From: Isoetes taiwanensis
Taxonomy: Eukaryota; Streptophyta; Lycopodiopsida; Isoetales; Isoetaceae
Length of the DNA: 64,000 nt
Direction of reading: 5' to 3'
NCBI GenBank assembly: GCA_021234155.1
Contig: JAJEKV010000071.1
Span: forward strand, 6,260,236 to 6,324,235
The notes under the pieces were generated by a model. It ran no database searches. It was given only the letters and a program-made list of their open reading frames with translations, and had not been told where the DNA came from. This document shows positions 36,101-46,159 of the stretch, one piece after another (position 1 is the first letter of the stretch; every line of letters starts with the position of its first letter). The position numbers and the translations under genes are program-made.

Positions 36101-36915
36101 TCCTTGAAGGCAATTGGATGGTTGGAGAGGTGGCAACATGGACCAGGAAGATGGGACTAAACCCTGAAAGTAACCCGATAGAAGAAGAGCGTGGAATGAG
36201 GATTGGACGGACATAGCGACAAAGCATGGCTCGGTGAGACATCTGAGACCCAAGACGGGCGGCTCGCATTACAAGTTTTTAATCAGACCAACAGATGGGA
36301 CACCGGGGTACCGGGATAACATATTGGGGAAGAACGAAGGGACATACGGGTCGGTCGGGATGGGAAGCCACGACCTAAGAATCGAAAAGGACGGATGGAG
36401 AGGGATAGACAAGGAGGATAGGATATGCGGGAATATGTGACGGGGGGAATAGAGGATGAAAACCATATGATTAACGAACGCCCGATCTATGGGGACATCG
36501 GGGTGATGATATAGAAATATAAAGTGGGGAACCAATCCACGTGATGATGAAGATGACGGAAGATAGACGGACGGGATGCAGCGAATCATCCAAAGAATGA
36601 TGACCCATAATGAGACGCATTACACGATTGAAAGAGGGCTTGTAATATGATGCATACCACTGGGTCATATAGCCCCACACAAATTGCTCAGCTAAAAGCT
36701 GATTGATAACGACGCGATCACCGCACCCGCCAAGAAGCCGAGGTAAAGCGGGGTCTTTGGTATAAAGGAAAAAGTCGCCTTCCGAAAAGGCTACATTAAA
36801 ACAAATGTGATGTGCTAGTAGCACCCTTGTAGGGAGCTTTCGCCCATGCTACACAAGTCCGGGGGCCTTACGGCACAAAGGACATAAATGTATTCTATTC
36901 TATTCTATTCTATTA
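30118..36915 (+). mobile_element. Decayed LINE retrotransposon with (TTCTA)n tail
   Basis: Rightward. ORF1-like region about 32240-33200 (a helical segment FLAQMDKRLEAKIRTW, then charged sequence with an IKHDVRLIGIAEA-type fold). Endonuclease at about 33400-33900: CDIICLAETWEHN and IIVGDLNARTRQ. Reverse transcriptase at about 34900-35750: YRAI, EKAFDLIERK, CKRGCPLSPTL, MLYADDLGMMA, GLTVNLAKTKIVIFG. The C-terminal domain contains ENHMINERPIYGD. It ends in TATTCTATTC repeats at 36891-36914. Many stops and frameshifts; GC is higher than in the surroundings. Clade not determined. Confidence 0.85.
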
Positions 36916-37015
36916 CTTATAGTATGGTTATGTGTATTACAAAAGGTTATATATACATTTGTATACTAACACAACCAGATTACAACAAGATGATAAGTAC
37001 TATTATTCTTCTACT
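36916..37015 (+). repeat. Direct repeat flanking the LINE (right copy)
   Basis: Starts immediately after the LINE tail and matches 30018-30117. See the left copy. Confidence 0.72.
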
Positions 37016-37310
37016 CTTACTATTCTGAATCATCGGAACCAGCCAGAATATGCGTTCCAGAGATCCTTTCGATCATGAACATTTGATACTCTCTATTCCA
37101 TAGGAGATGGATGATAACATCGGCGGGATGGGATAATGGCGAGGGATTGAGAGCAACAAGCAGGAGCCAGTCTTCAAGCGGTACATCTGGCGGCGGCACC
37201 GCTTTGAAGTCCTCATGATTCATCTTGCAAGTGATAGAATCACATTCAAGACCGAATCGTTATAGCTAGGCGGAGGCCAATGTTGTTTGCACTTTCGGCA
37301 ATTTGATGTA

Positions 37311-37405
37311 TATTTATACCCACCAAAATTATTGATGGTATATACCCACCAAAATTATTGATGGTATATACTCACCAAAATTATTGATAGTATATACATA
37401 GAAAT
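37311..37405. repeat. 29-bp tandem repeat
   Basis: Three to four units of TATACCCACCAAAATTATTGATGG with slight decay. Non-coding. Confidence 0.85.
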
Positions 37406-37450
37406 TATTGGATCATATACATGTATGGTAATTTCGTATAATGGCAATGA

Positions 37451-38170
37451 ACACCAATAATTCACATCAATAATTTTACTTCACTATAAAAGCGGCTCCA
37501 TCGGGTGGTAGAGGTCATTCATCTCCCATTCTTTCCTTCGATCGTCAGGAGAACATCCAGAACCATCAAGTGCTACATGAGCTATAATGATCCGTATGAT
37601 TGCGCAATAAAGGGTGTCAAGATGGATCCATGGCTGCAATCCAAAAGCGAGATGGTCCTGCGGTGCTTTGCGGGAAGCTCACTCGTGTTGTGATCCACCT
37701 ATATTGGCTTCACGATCGAGATCTATGAGTTGAATGCCATCACCTCAAGGTGTTGATGATGAGTGAATCGATGATGATCTGTATACACGTTAAGGATATA
37801 ATAATATATAACATTATGATTTGTGTATCCGTTAATGTATAGAAATGCGAGTAATTAAATATTTCATACTTTAATGCGAGTACATGATACGTGTACACGC
37901 TTCAATGATGGCCACGGTCTACCCCAATAATTCACATCAATAATTTTACTTCACTATAAAAACGGCTCCATTAGGGGCTAGAGCTCATTCATCTCCCATG
38001 GATTATTTGCCTTCTTAATTTCACCACATCGGCGATCAAGTGCTCAATGAGCTACATCGATCTTGTGGGTTGCGCTTGATAGGGGTATTCTTCTTGATCC
38101 CTACCGCAATCCAAAGCCAATGGTGTTGAGATTCGTTGCCGGGCTGATTCGTGTTATGATCCACCTCATT
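37451..38170 (+). repeat. Tandem duplication with CACTATAAAA box and short ORF
   Basis: A segment starting CAATAATTCACATCAATAAT occurs at about 37456 and 37924. Each copy has a TATA-like CTTCACTATAAAA followed by CATTCATCTCCCAT, then a reading MSYNDPYDCAIKG.. or MSYIDLVGCA... in which the second copy is broken. The first copy can encode about 60 residues (37505-37693) of no known family. A leftward 67-codon ORF (37020-37223) just upstream is also unassigned. Confidence 0.6.
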
Positions 38171-38171
38171 T

Positions 38172-38768
38172 GGCTTCCCGGCCAATGTTGTCCGTCTGGC
38201 CGCATCGATTCAAATGCGTTTGGACGTATTTTTTGAAAAAATAACGTATTTTATACAATCACGTGCTTTAAAGTGCTTAAAATACGTTTTTTAAAAAAAT
38301 TGAGAAAAAGCTTAAATATAACAAATTATGCAATATAAACACAAACAGACTATTGGAAAGTTGGTTAGCATGTTTGTTTGCCATCTGGGAGGCCCAGGTT
38401 CGAATCTTAGTGGGTGCAAATTGAGTCTGTTTTGAGAAAACTGTATTTGTTTTTTTGAAAAAAGCATTAAGCATATTTTTTAAAAAATACGTGTACATGC
38501 GGTACGGTATGTATGGATTATAAAAAATACGCGTATTAGTACAACACTGTCCCCAGCGCAATAGCTATGAGATAAGTGGGATCACCACAGTAGATAATGA
38601 TGATGAGTGAATCACCATATAAGCACTTCTGACCATCTTATCTATGAATCATGTATGCATTTATATATTAAAGATGTAAGCAGTTATATATGATCACAAA
38701 TATAGTAATGTACAAGATCTTATGTATTAAGATGAAAGATATGTATTACAAGTACAAGATCTCATGTA
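38172..38768. other. Non-coding, AT-rich
   Basis: I see runs such as TTTTTTAAAAAA and a repeated phrase ACAAGATCT(C/T)ATGTATTAAGATGAA (about 38711 and 38755). No gene. Confidence 0.5.
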
Positions 38769-41700
38769 TTAAGATGAACAATGTGCTATGTCTTTCCACA
38801 TGTCTACAATATATTTCGGAATTTGGATTGTTTTCGGCCTCTTGCCATTGGCATCCCAAGCATAATGAATAGCATCTAAATTCTCGTACCTTGAAGGATC
38901 GGAAGGATTAGGCCGCCAACGCTTAGTTAAGGTCCTTGTAGTCCCCTCCAAAGGCTTCCACCGGGATACAAAAATATGGCCAAAATATGTAGATTCGGAT
39001 CAAAAACGGCATTCTCCCTGCATATCCTAACCAAGTGGCGGTGTTATCATCTCAGGTCGACTAGAACAAACATGCCCTTTGTCACATATGCGTGAGGATC
39101 AAACTCTTCAAGAGGCAACACTGGGCGGCCATCGGCGGGCCACAATATGATGGTAAAGGTCGGCGTGACCAAAGGCGAATCGCCGACCTCGGAACAAATC
39201 TTTGTTTGTTCTAGAGGAGCTTGTCTTGTTTGTGGCCAAAATGCATCATTTTGAGGGCGTCCCGAGCAACATCCTCCAAAGAGATAAGAAGTCTGGTTCC
39301 AATACTCAACACTTGCCGGTGTATTGCCTTGCAAACAAGCTACTTTCTTGATTCTTACATATGTCCTTCCATAGGGGAGATGTATTTGTTGATGCTATCC
39401 TTCAACCCCGGAAGATCCTTCAATGTTGGTCTAGGAGGAATATTTTGTGGCACACCACTTGGTAGCATTGGCTGACCATGTTCATCCTCTTTCCACATTC
39501 TAACTCACGGAGAATCTGGCTGGAAGCCACTCTTTATGTGTAGGACGATGTTGTATTGCATAACGGGCCAATCTCCGCCATCTTAAATTTGAAGAGCAAT
39601 GGTTCAAGTATGTCCAACTAGCGTTGGCCCTTATCGGGGATGAATCCCTTCACAAAAGCCTTCCAATTTGGAACTTCATCAATAAAGTATGGAATTGGAG
39701 ATTTTGCATTGCACTTATTTGAACAAGTAAAGTAGCTCGGTAGTGTCAAAGCATCCAGATGAACTCATCAAGGTTGAAAAATTTCCAAATAAAGCATCAA
39801 TATCATCATGGGTGTGGCCGACCATCATAAAGCCCACTTGGATCTCATCAAAGACCTTAAGCCAAGTCAAATAAGATAAGTATGAAAAGACATACCTATT
39901 TTTGTTTTGCCTTACGATGCATTATCAAGTTGCAAGTAGAGATTGGGGGAGAGGGTTGAACACCTCGGGATTCGTTGTAGTTGAAGCATTTGGCAATACT
40001 TACGCCATAGAAGCATGTTTGTTCTTCAAAGGATTGGTATCCTTGATTTGCTTGCATCCATTTGCAATCTGCGGGCTTACTTCCACATAAGTCACCTATC
40101 TTGTCCTCTTGTACCAATTCCAAGTTATGCAATATCCTAGAAAGTGAACCAATGTGGAAGTTTGAATCATCTTTCCATAAATCAAGTGAGAAATGACCAT
40201 AGGCACGACCACCATGCCCATGAGTGAGCTCTGTCAAAACGCTCTTCAAGCGATCACCTCTCCATACAGATTTTGCTAGATGATGACTTTCTAGGCACTA
40301 AAGTCTTAACCCGATCCATCTTATCATGTATTATACATAGATGATTTTCGGACACCGATGTGACAATGCTCTCAATGCCAATATTGACTTCTGCAAGAGC
40401 GTTGCTCTAGCATATGAGCCCGGCGTTGAATTGCAAGATTTCGATCTCTCTCTTGTATCTTTTGTTTTTCCAGCTTTTGCTTAATTACCACTTGCCAGAT
40501 GTTGCATTTAGAGAAGGCTGTATTTTTGCAATGCTAACATCACGGAAATTCTCTTTTCCATATACTATAAAAAGAGTTCAAGGCTACAGATGTTCCTGTA
40601 AGCTCTTCAACCACAGCACCAACTTCTTTATATATAAGCTTCTTATTAAGAATGGAAGGAAGCTTGCGTACATTTTCTCTCACATCATCTCTACCTCTTT
40701 TGCTCCTATGGGGAATATTTTCAGCATTCTCTGAATGAATGAATCCTTCTAGCACACATTCGGTGTGGCCAATGTAGAAGATCTAGGCTAAGAGCCAGTA
40801 TTACCATGTTCAGCTACCTTTCCACCTGCTTCAAATCTATTTCTCCAATTGTAAAATGTTGTTGGTGATACCTAAAGCCATGCGCCAACCAGCCAGACAG
40901 AATTCCATCCCCTTGAGCACTATCCTGTCCTCTCCTTCTCCTGTGTAAGTCACACTCAGCACGTCAAAAAAATATGTAACCCTTGCATTGTATGGTTGGG
41001 ATAAAAATTCTTTTCTTAATTCACATACTTGATGCTTGGTAAGTTTCTTGTTGCAAGTATTTTTGCAGCAGCTTGACTTCATAAACTTGTTGATGGAACT
41101 TGTGGAGCATAGCCTTTCATCTTTGGTCTTTCCCTTGGGCTCTCTTGGAATTCTTTTTGTGTAAGTATACTTCCTTTTTCGTTTGAATTGAGCCTGAATG
41201 TTATCCTCGAATGATTCTAGCTCTATATCCTCATTTTCTTTAGCTTCTCGAGCTTGCAGATGTTGTGAGACAGTCCTTCCATCCTGCAGCACCACATCGC
41301 TATTTTCCCATTGTACAAGTGCATTTTCTGCTGGCCTTTCTGCACAAGCATGACATTTGAGATCCTCTGTAATTAGTGCAGGAAAGACCTTTCCCACACA
41401 GAGGCCCACCTTTGAGTCTCCTAAAAATTCATCGTCAACAGCATCCTGGGGATCACTAAAGAGAATTATGGCCTCTGCATATTTACTTCTGTCACATGCA
41501 TGAAGAATGTGGCAATGCTTATCCAAGAGATCTGTTCTTGAGAAACTAGCTGGTGGTTCATCATCATCTGATGCTATTCTGCGAGGAAATCGAGTAGCTA
41601 GATCCACTGTAGGATCAATTTCTTCATCTGCATCTTACACTGCCTCTACAGATTCTATATTCGAGGTCAGTGGTGGAGTAGCTAAATCAATGGCATTCCA

Positions 41701-41919
41701 TCTTATATCCTGCCGAGGCCATTCGATATACGTCCCCACAGCCTCTTCAATGTTGTCCGCACTAGCACATGGAATCGGAAGGATGTGGGTAGGCACTACA
41801 GCCTCGGTAACTTGCACTGCTACGTTGAGTGCGTCAACATTCTTCCCATGGATGGAAGTTCTATTCACCCAGACACCCTTACCAACCACAGTATTATTAC
41901 TGACAAGGTTCACCACCAT
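38769..41919 (-). pseudogene. DUF8039-like + DUF7869 transposase-like pseudogene of E2
   Basis: Leftward and collinear with the E1 protein. NNTVVGKGVWVNRTSIHG...VGTYIEWPRQDI (41919-41635) is DUF8039-like. After one in-frame TAA the frame continues to LKGMEFCLAGWRMALGI and a Cys cluster CCKNTCNKKLTKHQVC (to 40837). A 1-nt shift then gives TFYNWRNRFEAGGK, and another frame KLPSILNKKLIYKEVG...YSIWKREFP (40755-40540). Then LTHGHGGRAYGHFSLDLW (40249-39896). Finally WNQTSYLFGG...AFWPQTR and the C-terminus WRPNPSDPSRYENLDAIHYAWDA (38951-38769). At least one nonsense codon and several frameshifts; dead. Protein-level similarity to E1 is clear, nucleotide similarity is low, so the two elements are old relatives. 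Confidence 0.75.
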
Positions 41920-42417
41920 ATTCTACGTCTTTAGCGTCTTTGTTTGAAGGAGCGGGCGTCGAATCGAAGTCGATGATGTTGTGGAGGGACTACTAGGCAA
42001 GTTGGGGGTTTCGATTATCGAGGCGTTCCGATGACACGGGTGAGGCGGTTTCCACAGTATTTTACTTGATTTGAGGCCATTCGATAAATGTCCCCACGGC
42101 TTGGCAATGTTATCGCTCCCTCACTGCGGAATGGGAAGCACATGGGTGGGCACTATGGCTTCGGTGACCTCCGACCACATTGCACCATGGAATGTTCTGC
42201 GCCATGCGAGATGGCCTCTATGCAATTCATGTCCCCCCGGCAGCTACCACATCCCCATCGACAAGCCACGCGGGGCCTTTTCTGTAAGAATCAATACACA
42301 TACATACTTGTTAAAGACATGCAACCCTCCATGACATATGCATAGTAAAAATAGTTGAAAATTTGAAAGAAATTAGGCGACATGGGACAAATGGCGCGGT
42401 ATTTGCTCCATTTTTTA

Positions 42418-42600
42418 AATGGCTAGTCGGCGCCATTTACCTTTAAATAAGCGCGCAGGTAGCGCCATTTAATTTTACAACAAATGGGCCATTTTCCTTT
42501 GCCGGGTAAAGTGGGGGGCTTGCATTTTTATCGAACGCGGAAAATTTGCGCCATTTAAAGCAAAATGGCCATTTACCTGGCAAAGGAAAATGGCCCGTTT
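42418..42600. repeat. Palindromes and inverted repeat in the E2 intergenic region
   Basis: AATGGCTA-GTCG-GCGCCATT (42418-42437) is a degenerate 8-4-8 palindrome. A 22-bp inverted repeat pairs 42482-42503 (AAATGGGCCATTTTCCTTTG...) with 42579-42600, one mismatch. Several GCGCCATTT half-sites lie between. Confidence 0.75.
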
Positions 42601-42963
42601 ACACGTACATGGCATCTTTAATCTAAATGCTATATCTAATGTTATGGTATCTTATTACTACAAGATTCAGCAATCAAAGAAAATGTACCCTTTAAGACAT
42701 CAATTGTTGAGAACTTATCTACTGACGCAAAATAGAGAAGATGTACCCTTCAAAAACTTAATCTGTTTAGAATTATGGTCAACGAGCAACACACTGAAAA
42801 GAATTCTCAGTAAATACACAACATTAACCTATACAATCTACCATCTCCAGATCCATCCTACATCAACTACAGTGGGAGTACATATTTAACATACTAAAAC
42901 TGCATAGCCTCTAACCTGGAGGTCATTGAGGATTCCGGATCTGCCATCAAGATTGAATGCGCC

Positions 42964-43110
42964 TCAAGATTGAAGACGAGCGCCTGAAGAATGAGGACGA
43001 GCGCCTGAAGAAGGAAGACGAGCGCCTGAAGAAGGAAGAATGCGCCTGAAGAAGGAAGACAAGCGGCCAAGTGAGAAAGCAAGCGGCCAAGTGGGAAAGA
43101 CAAGCGGCTA
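42964..43110 (+). repeat. 21-24 bp minisatellite, readable as DERLKKE heptads
   Basis: About four units of GAAGACGAGCGCCTGAAGAAG followed by three units of AAGCGGCCAAGTGGGAAAG. In one rightward frame the first part reads (EDERLKK)n, a coiled-coil-like heptad repeat, then TGA. It may be a decayed coding repeat or a simple minisatellite; position is 0.5 kb upstream of the MTase-like gene. Confidence 0.8.
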
Positions 43111-43584
43111 AGTGAGCGGGAAATTCAAATTGCAAATTCAAAAGTCAAAAGGGCTGGGGGGCCGGGAAATTTGAAGAGACGACGGGCAAGCGGATTTATG
43201 AGGGGGAAAATTCAAATTTTGAAATTTGAATTTGATTTGACGGCGGGGAGGGGGGGCGGGAAAATTTAAATTTTACGAAATTTGGAGCCTGATTTGGCGG
43301 GGCGGAGGGGGCGGGCAAATTCCGGCGGCGGGTGAAAGTGAAAGCCCGTGGAGTTTATCTTTTTCTTTTCCCTCCACTTTTCATTTCATTACTTTTGCGC
43401 CAGCGCCTCTGCCTCCCACCTTCGCCTTCCTCCAGCGCCCAGCGCCTTCCGCCTGTTCTCTCTCTAGCGCCTGTTTGATTCAAACATTTTCTCTCTCTAG
43501 CGCCTGTTGATCGGGGGCGTTAGGAAAAAAAAAGTGGGTGACTTTTATCACGGTCCAGTACTTTTATCTTTGTCTACGAATACA
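43111..43584 (+). promoter_or_regulatory. Putative 5' region of the E2 MTase-like gene
   Basis: Shares AAATTCAAATTTTGAAATTTG blocks, GGCGG spacers and CTCTCTCTAGCGCCTG runs with the minus strand at 21600-21190, upstream of the E0 gene. The shared block ends in the identical start TACAATGGCGCAATCTTCGCT. Promoter function is inferred from position and conservation only. Confidence 0.5.
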
Positions 43585-45639
43585 ATGGCGCAATCTTCGC
43601 TCAAAATCCAAGAGCCAGGATCAGGTTAGTTTCTGATGTTTCTATTCTTAGCTAGTTTGAGTAGCGTTAGATAAACTATAATGGCGCGTCCGCGCCATTT
43701 CTATAGGAGAGGCCGGGGTTGTGACCACTCAGGAAGATCTATACTATCAGAATATGCAGAGTTTTATCTGGACAGATCAGTGACCTGGACCTACTTCAGC
43801 TCAGTGTCGATGTCAATGATATTGTTGCCAAGACAGTTTTCAAGGAACCCTATGTAGACCAGATTCATCATCTGCGAAAGCAGTATCAGGAGTGCGGAAG
43901 ACCAGCTCCTGCCGGAAAAGGCCAGTCTAGAAGTGACGAGTACAAGGTACGTTCACGTGTGGTACAGTTTTACGTTTACATTTACTATTAGTGGTAAATA
44001 GCGCAGCGCGCCATTTACCACTAATAGCGCAGCTGCGCTATTTGTAGTTAATGGCGCAGCTGCGCTATTTGATTTGCCATCGCTAATTCTAACGTCGCCA
44101 ATTATATTGCAGCACTACCTTGAAATGGCTGAGAAGATTCTCAGAGGCAAACACCCGAAGGACGTCAATAGGTTTGTCTTTATGCCAGATGATGTTTATG
44201 CACTTTTCCGTCAGATGTAGAACAAATGGAGGAAGGGAGAACTTAAGGACAATAAGGGTCAAGCTATAGTAGTCAACTTTGCAAAAGACAAAGACTACTT
44301 TAGTGACAACTATCTTAGATGCATGAGGGGCTTGGACTACGATGATTATCGAAAGGTTCTCGAAGAAACATTGAATGGGGACATATACGTCAAAGTCACC
44401 TCATATTACAAAGGAGAGAATTTCTTCAAGACGAGAGCGCAGAACTTAAGAACTCTAGCATATATGAAGAAGGAGATTCTGCATTTCATATCAGATGAAC
44501 TAGGCACTAAGTACAAGAAGTTCGAGGATCTAAGGAAGGCCACCGACCATTTTTCAGATATGACACTTCTGGCTTGGGGAGTATGCCACCATAAGTGGGT
44601 ATCGGAAGGAATACTCAAAGAGGGAGTTCATGGTAACATGCCATTCTCCTTGGCCAGATCTATTAGAAAAATCCTTAAGCCCGAAACAGAAAAGGACTTG
44701 CCAAGATACTTTGTTGAACATGTCACTGCCGGGGGGATTCCGCTGGAAAAGGCAACGCTGCCTGCAAGCATGATATGTTTAGATGCAAGGCAACTTACTC
44801 CTGTTTGGAATAGTGAGACTGTAACAGCATTCTTCGACAGCGTCTCACAGATGACAGATGTAGAGACTTACTGGATTCTATGTTTCGTCAAGCCGGAGCA
44901 AAACTTTCTATTCGCCACTGCGCTTGAACGACTAGAATCCAGGTCAAGAGTTTTTGTGGGAATGTATGAAGAGGAGGCTGGAGCTACAGGTGCCACAAGC
45001 TCTCGTTCTTGCTACGAGGATTTCTGCACACACGGGAGAGCCTGATGAAGACCTGGATCTCAGGCTGTATGGTAATCATCCTCGGAATCTCCCGGCAATT
45101 CCTCCTATTCCTAAAGAAGCCATCGGAAGTGAGGGAGATGTTATGGCTAAAACTCACCGCAAGGCGGGTTTAAATTCGGTTGGCAAGGTATGGAAGGAGA
45201 ATACCTGGTTCATAAGCAGATTGGTCCTGCAACTGCGTTCTACCTTGTTGATAAGCTCTGCCCTCCAGGTAACATCGTACTAGATTTCTTCTCTGCTGGA
45301 GCCTTCTCTAGGGCATCACTTCATGTAGGAAGAATCAGTGCGACATATGAGCATGACTTCGGAAAGATCAAATGCATAATGGGCATTCTGGGTAGGGTCG
45401 AGAACGTCATATACCCCTTGCTTGACCCAAAGGCCATTGGCGCACGCGAAGTTCTGACTATCAAAGATGGTGGAGCAGCCGGGGCAGAAAATGAGGGGGA
45501 CGAATCAGGTGCTCATGCAGAGAAGGGTGAGACATCCGGCCAAGGTGGACCTGAGGGGGAGGAGCAAATTGACCGCAGTAAGATTAACATTGAAGACTAC
45601 GAGAAAGTCAATGATGAGCACTTTGCCCACGACTACTAA
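43585..45639 (+). pseudogene. Methyltransferase-like gene of E2 (ParB part missing, broken)
   Basis: Exon 1 MAQSSLKIQEPGS (43585-43624, GTTAGT donor). An exon ending SRSDEYK (donor 43947). An exon from 44113 (HYLEMAEKILRGKHP) with TAG at 44218-44220, where the E0 relative has TGG (Trp). Then an open stretch KWRKGELKDN...FEDLRKATDHFSDM...PASMICLDARQLTP (to 45045), a frame change, and GEYLVHKQIGPATAFYLVDKLCPPG followed by NIVLDFFSAGAFSRASLHVGR with TYEHD (45200-45370). This last part fits the SAM-binding C-terminal motif of N4/N6 DNA methyltransferases. It ends with an acidic tail at 45639. No DPPY-type catalytic motif is visible, and the charged linker plus ParB-like region present in E0 are absent between exon 1 and the SVDVND segment. 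No FCP1 domain follows. Confidence 0.7.
43680..44069. repeat. AATRGCGC-N4-GCGCYATT palindromes in introns of the E2 MTase-like gene
   Basis: AATGGCGC-GTCC-GCGCCATT (43680-43699) lies in intron 1. In the next intron are a long inverted repeat around GTGGTAAATRGCGC (43987-44026), the perfect palindrome AATAGCGC-AGCT-GCGCTATT (44023-44042) and a one-mismatch copy (44050-44069). The equivalent intron of E0 carries AATAGCAC-AACG-GCGCCATT (2165-2184). Confidence 0.88.
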
Positions 45640-45735
45640 AAAAATTGTATCTCCATATGAAAAATTGTATACAAATTGTATTTTTGTTAATATATAACTA
45701 CATGGACTTGTGTATAAAATGTGTTCTCTATAGGG

Positions 45736-45990
45736 AAATAGCGCGAGCGCACTTTTTGCTTATTCTTTTCGTGATAGCAAATAGCGCGCCTGCACCATTT
45801 GTTTGGTTTCACGTTAAAGCAAATACCGCGTCCGCGCTATTTGCTTCGTCATTAATATCGCGGTCAAGGCCATTTTGTTGCCGTTCACCGGACTTTTTTT
45901 CGCATTTCAATGTATACGCTTTTGAGGTTTTCGGGGCGCTATTCCTTACATTTTCCTAGTAAATCGCGCCATGGTTCTCTTCTAAAAATC
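45736..45990. repeat. AATRGCGC-family palindromes downstream of the E2 MTase-like gene
   Basis: AATACCGC-GTCC-GCGCTATT (45822-45841) plus degenerate relatives near 45737 and 45779, and half-sites to about 45990. They lie just inside the right TIR of E2. Confidence 0.75.
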
Positions 45991-46133
45991 TAAAACCGCG
46001 CTGTTTTATATCAAATGTAGCGGTTTTGGCATGATAACCAGTTTCTTCTTAAGTAAATAGTGCCATATCTATCGATAAGTCTGTGATAAAACAGGGAAGA
46101 AACTGATTTCGCAAGAAATTGGAATCACGAAAT

Positions 46134-46157
46134 TTCCAAATTTAATGAAACTCTGCT
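46134..46157 (-). repeat. E2 right TIR
   Basis: Reverse complement starts AGCAGAGTTTCATTAAATTTGG; partner of 29862-29885. TA follows at 46158-46159. Confidence 0.75.
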
Positions 46158-46159
46158 TA

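Larger units (their letters stand above)
29862..46157. mobile_element. E2: 16.3-kb DNA transposon with divergent DUF7869 and MTase-like genes, carrying a LINE
   Basis: Left end AGCAGAGTTTCGTTAAATTTGG... (29862-29885) is the reverse complement of 46134-46157 with one mismatch in 24 bp. TA flanks both ends (29860-29861 and 46158-46159). Cargo: a 6.8-kb LINE (secondary insertion), a leftward DUF8039-like/DUF7869 pseudogene (41.9-38.8 kb), a palindrome and minisatellite region, and a rightward methyltransferase-like pseudogene (43.6-45.6 kb). Without the LINE it is about 9.5 kb. The head-to-head plan equals that of E1, although the TIR sequence differs. Confidence 0.72.

Noticed and set aside
31154-36824. 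Many overlapping ORFs on both strands
   Set aside because: Shadows within the GC-richer decayed LINE; only the rightward endonuclease and reverse transcriptase motifs are coherent.
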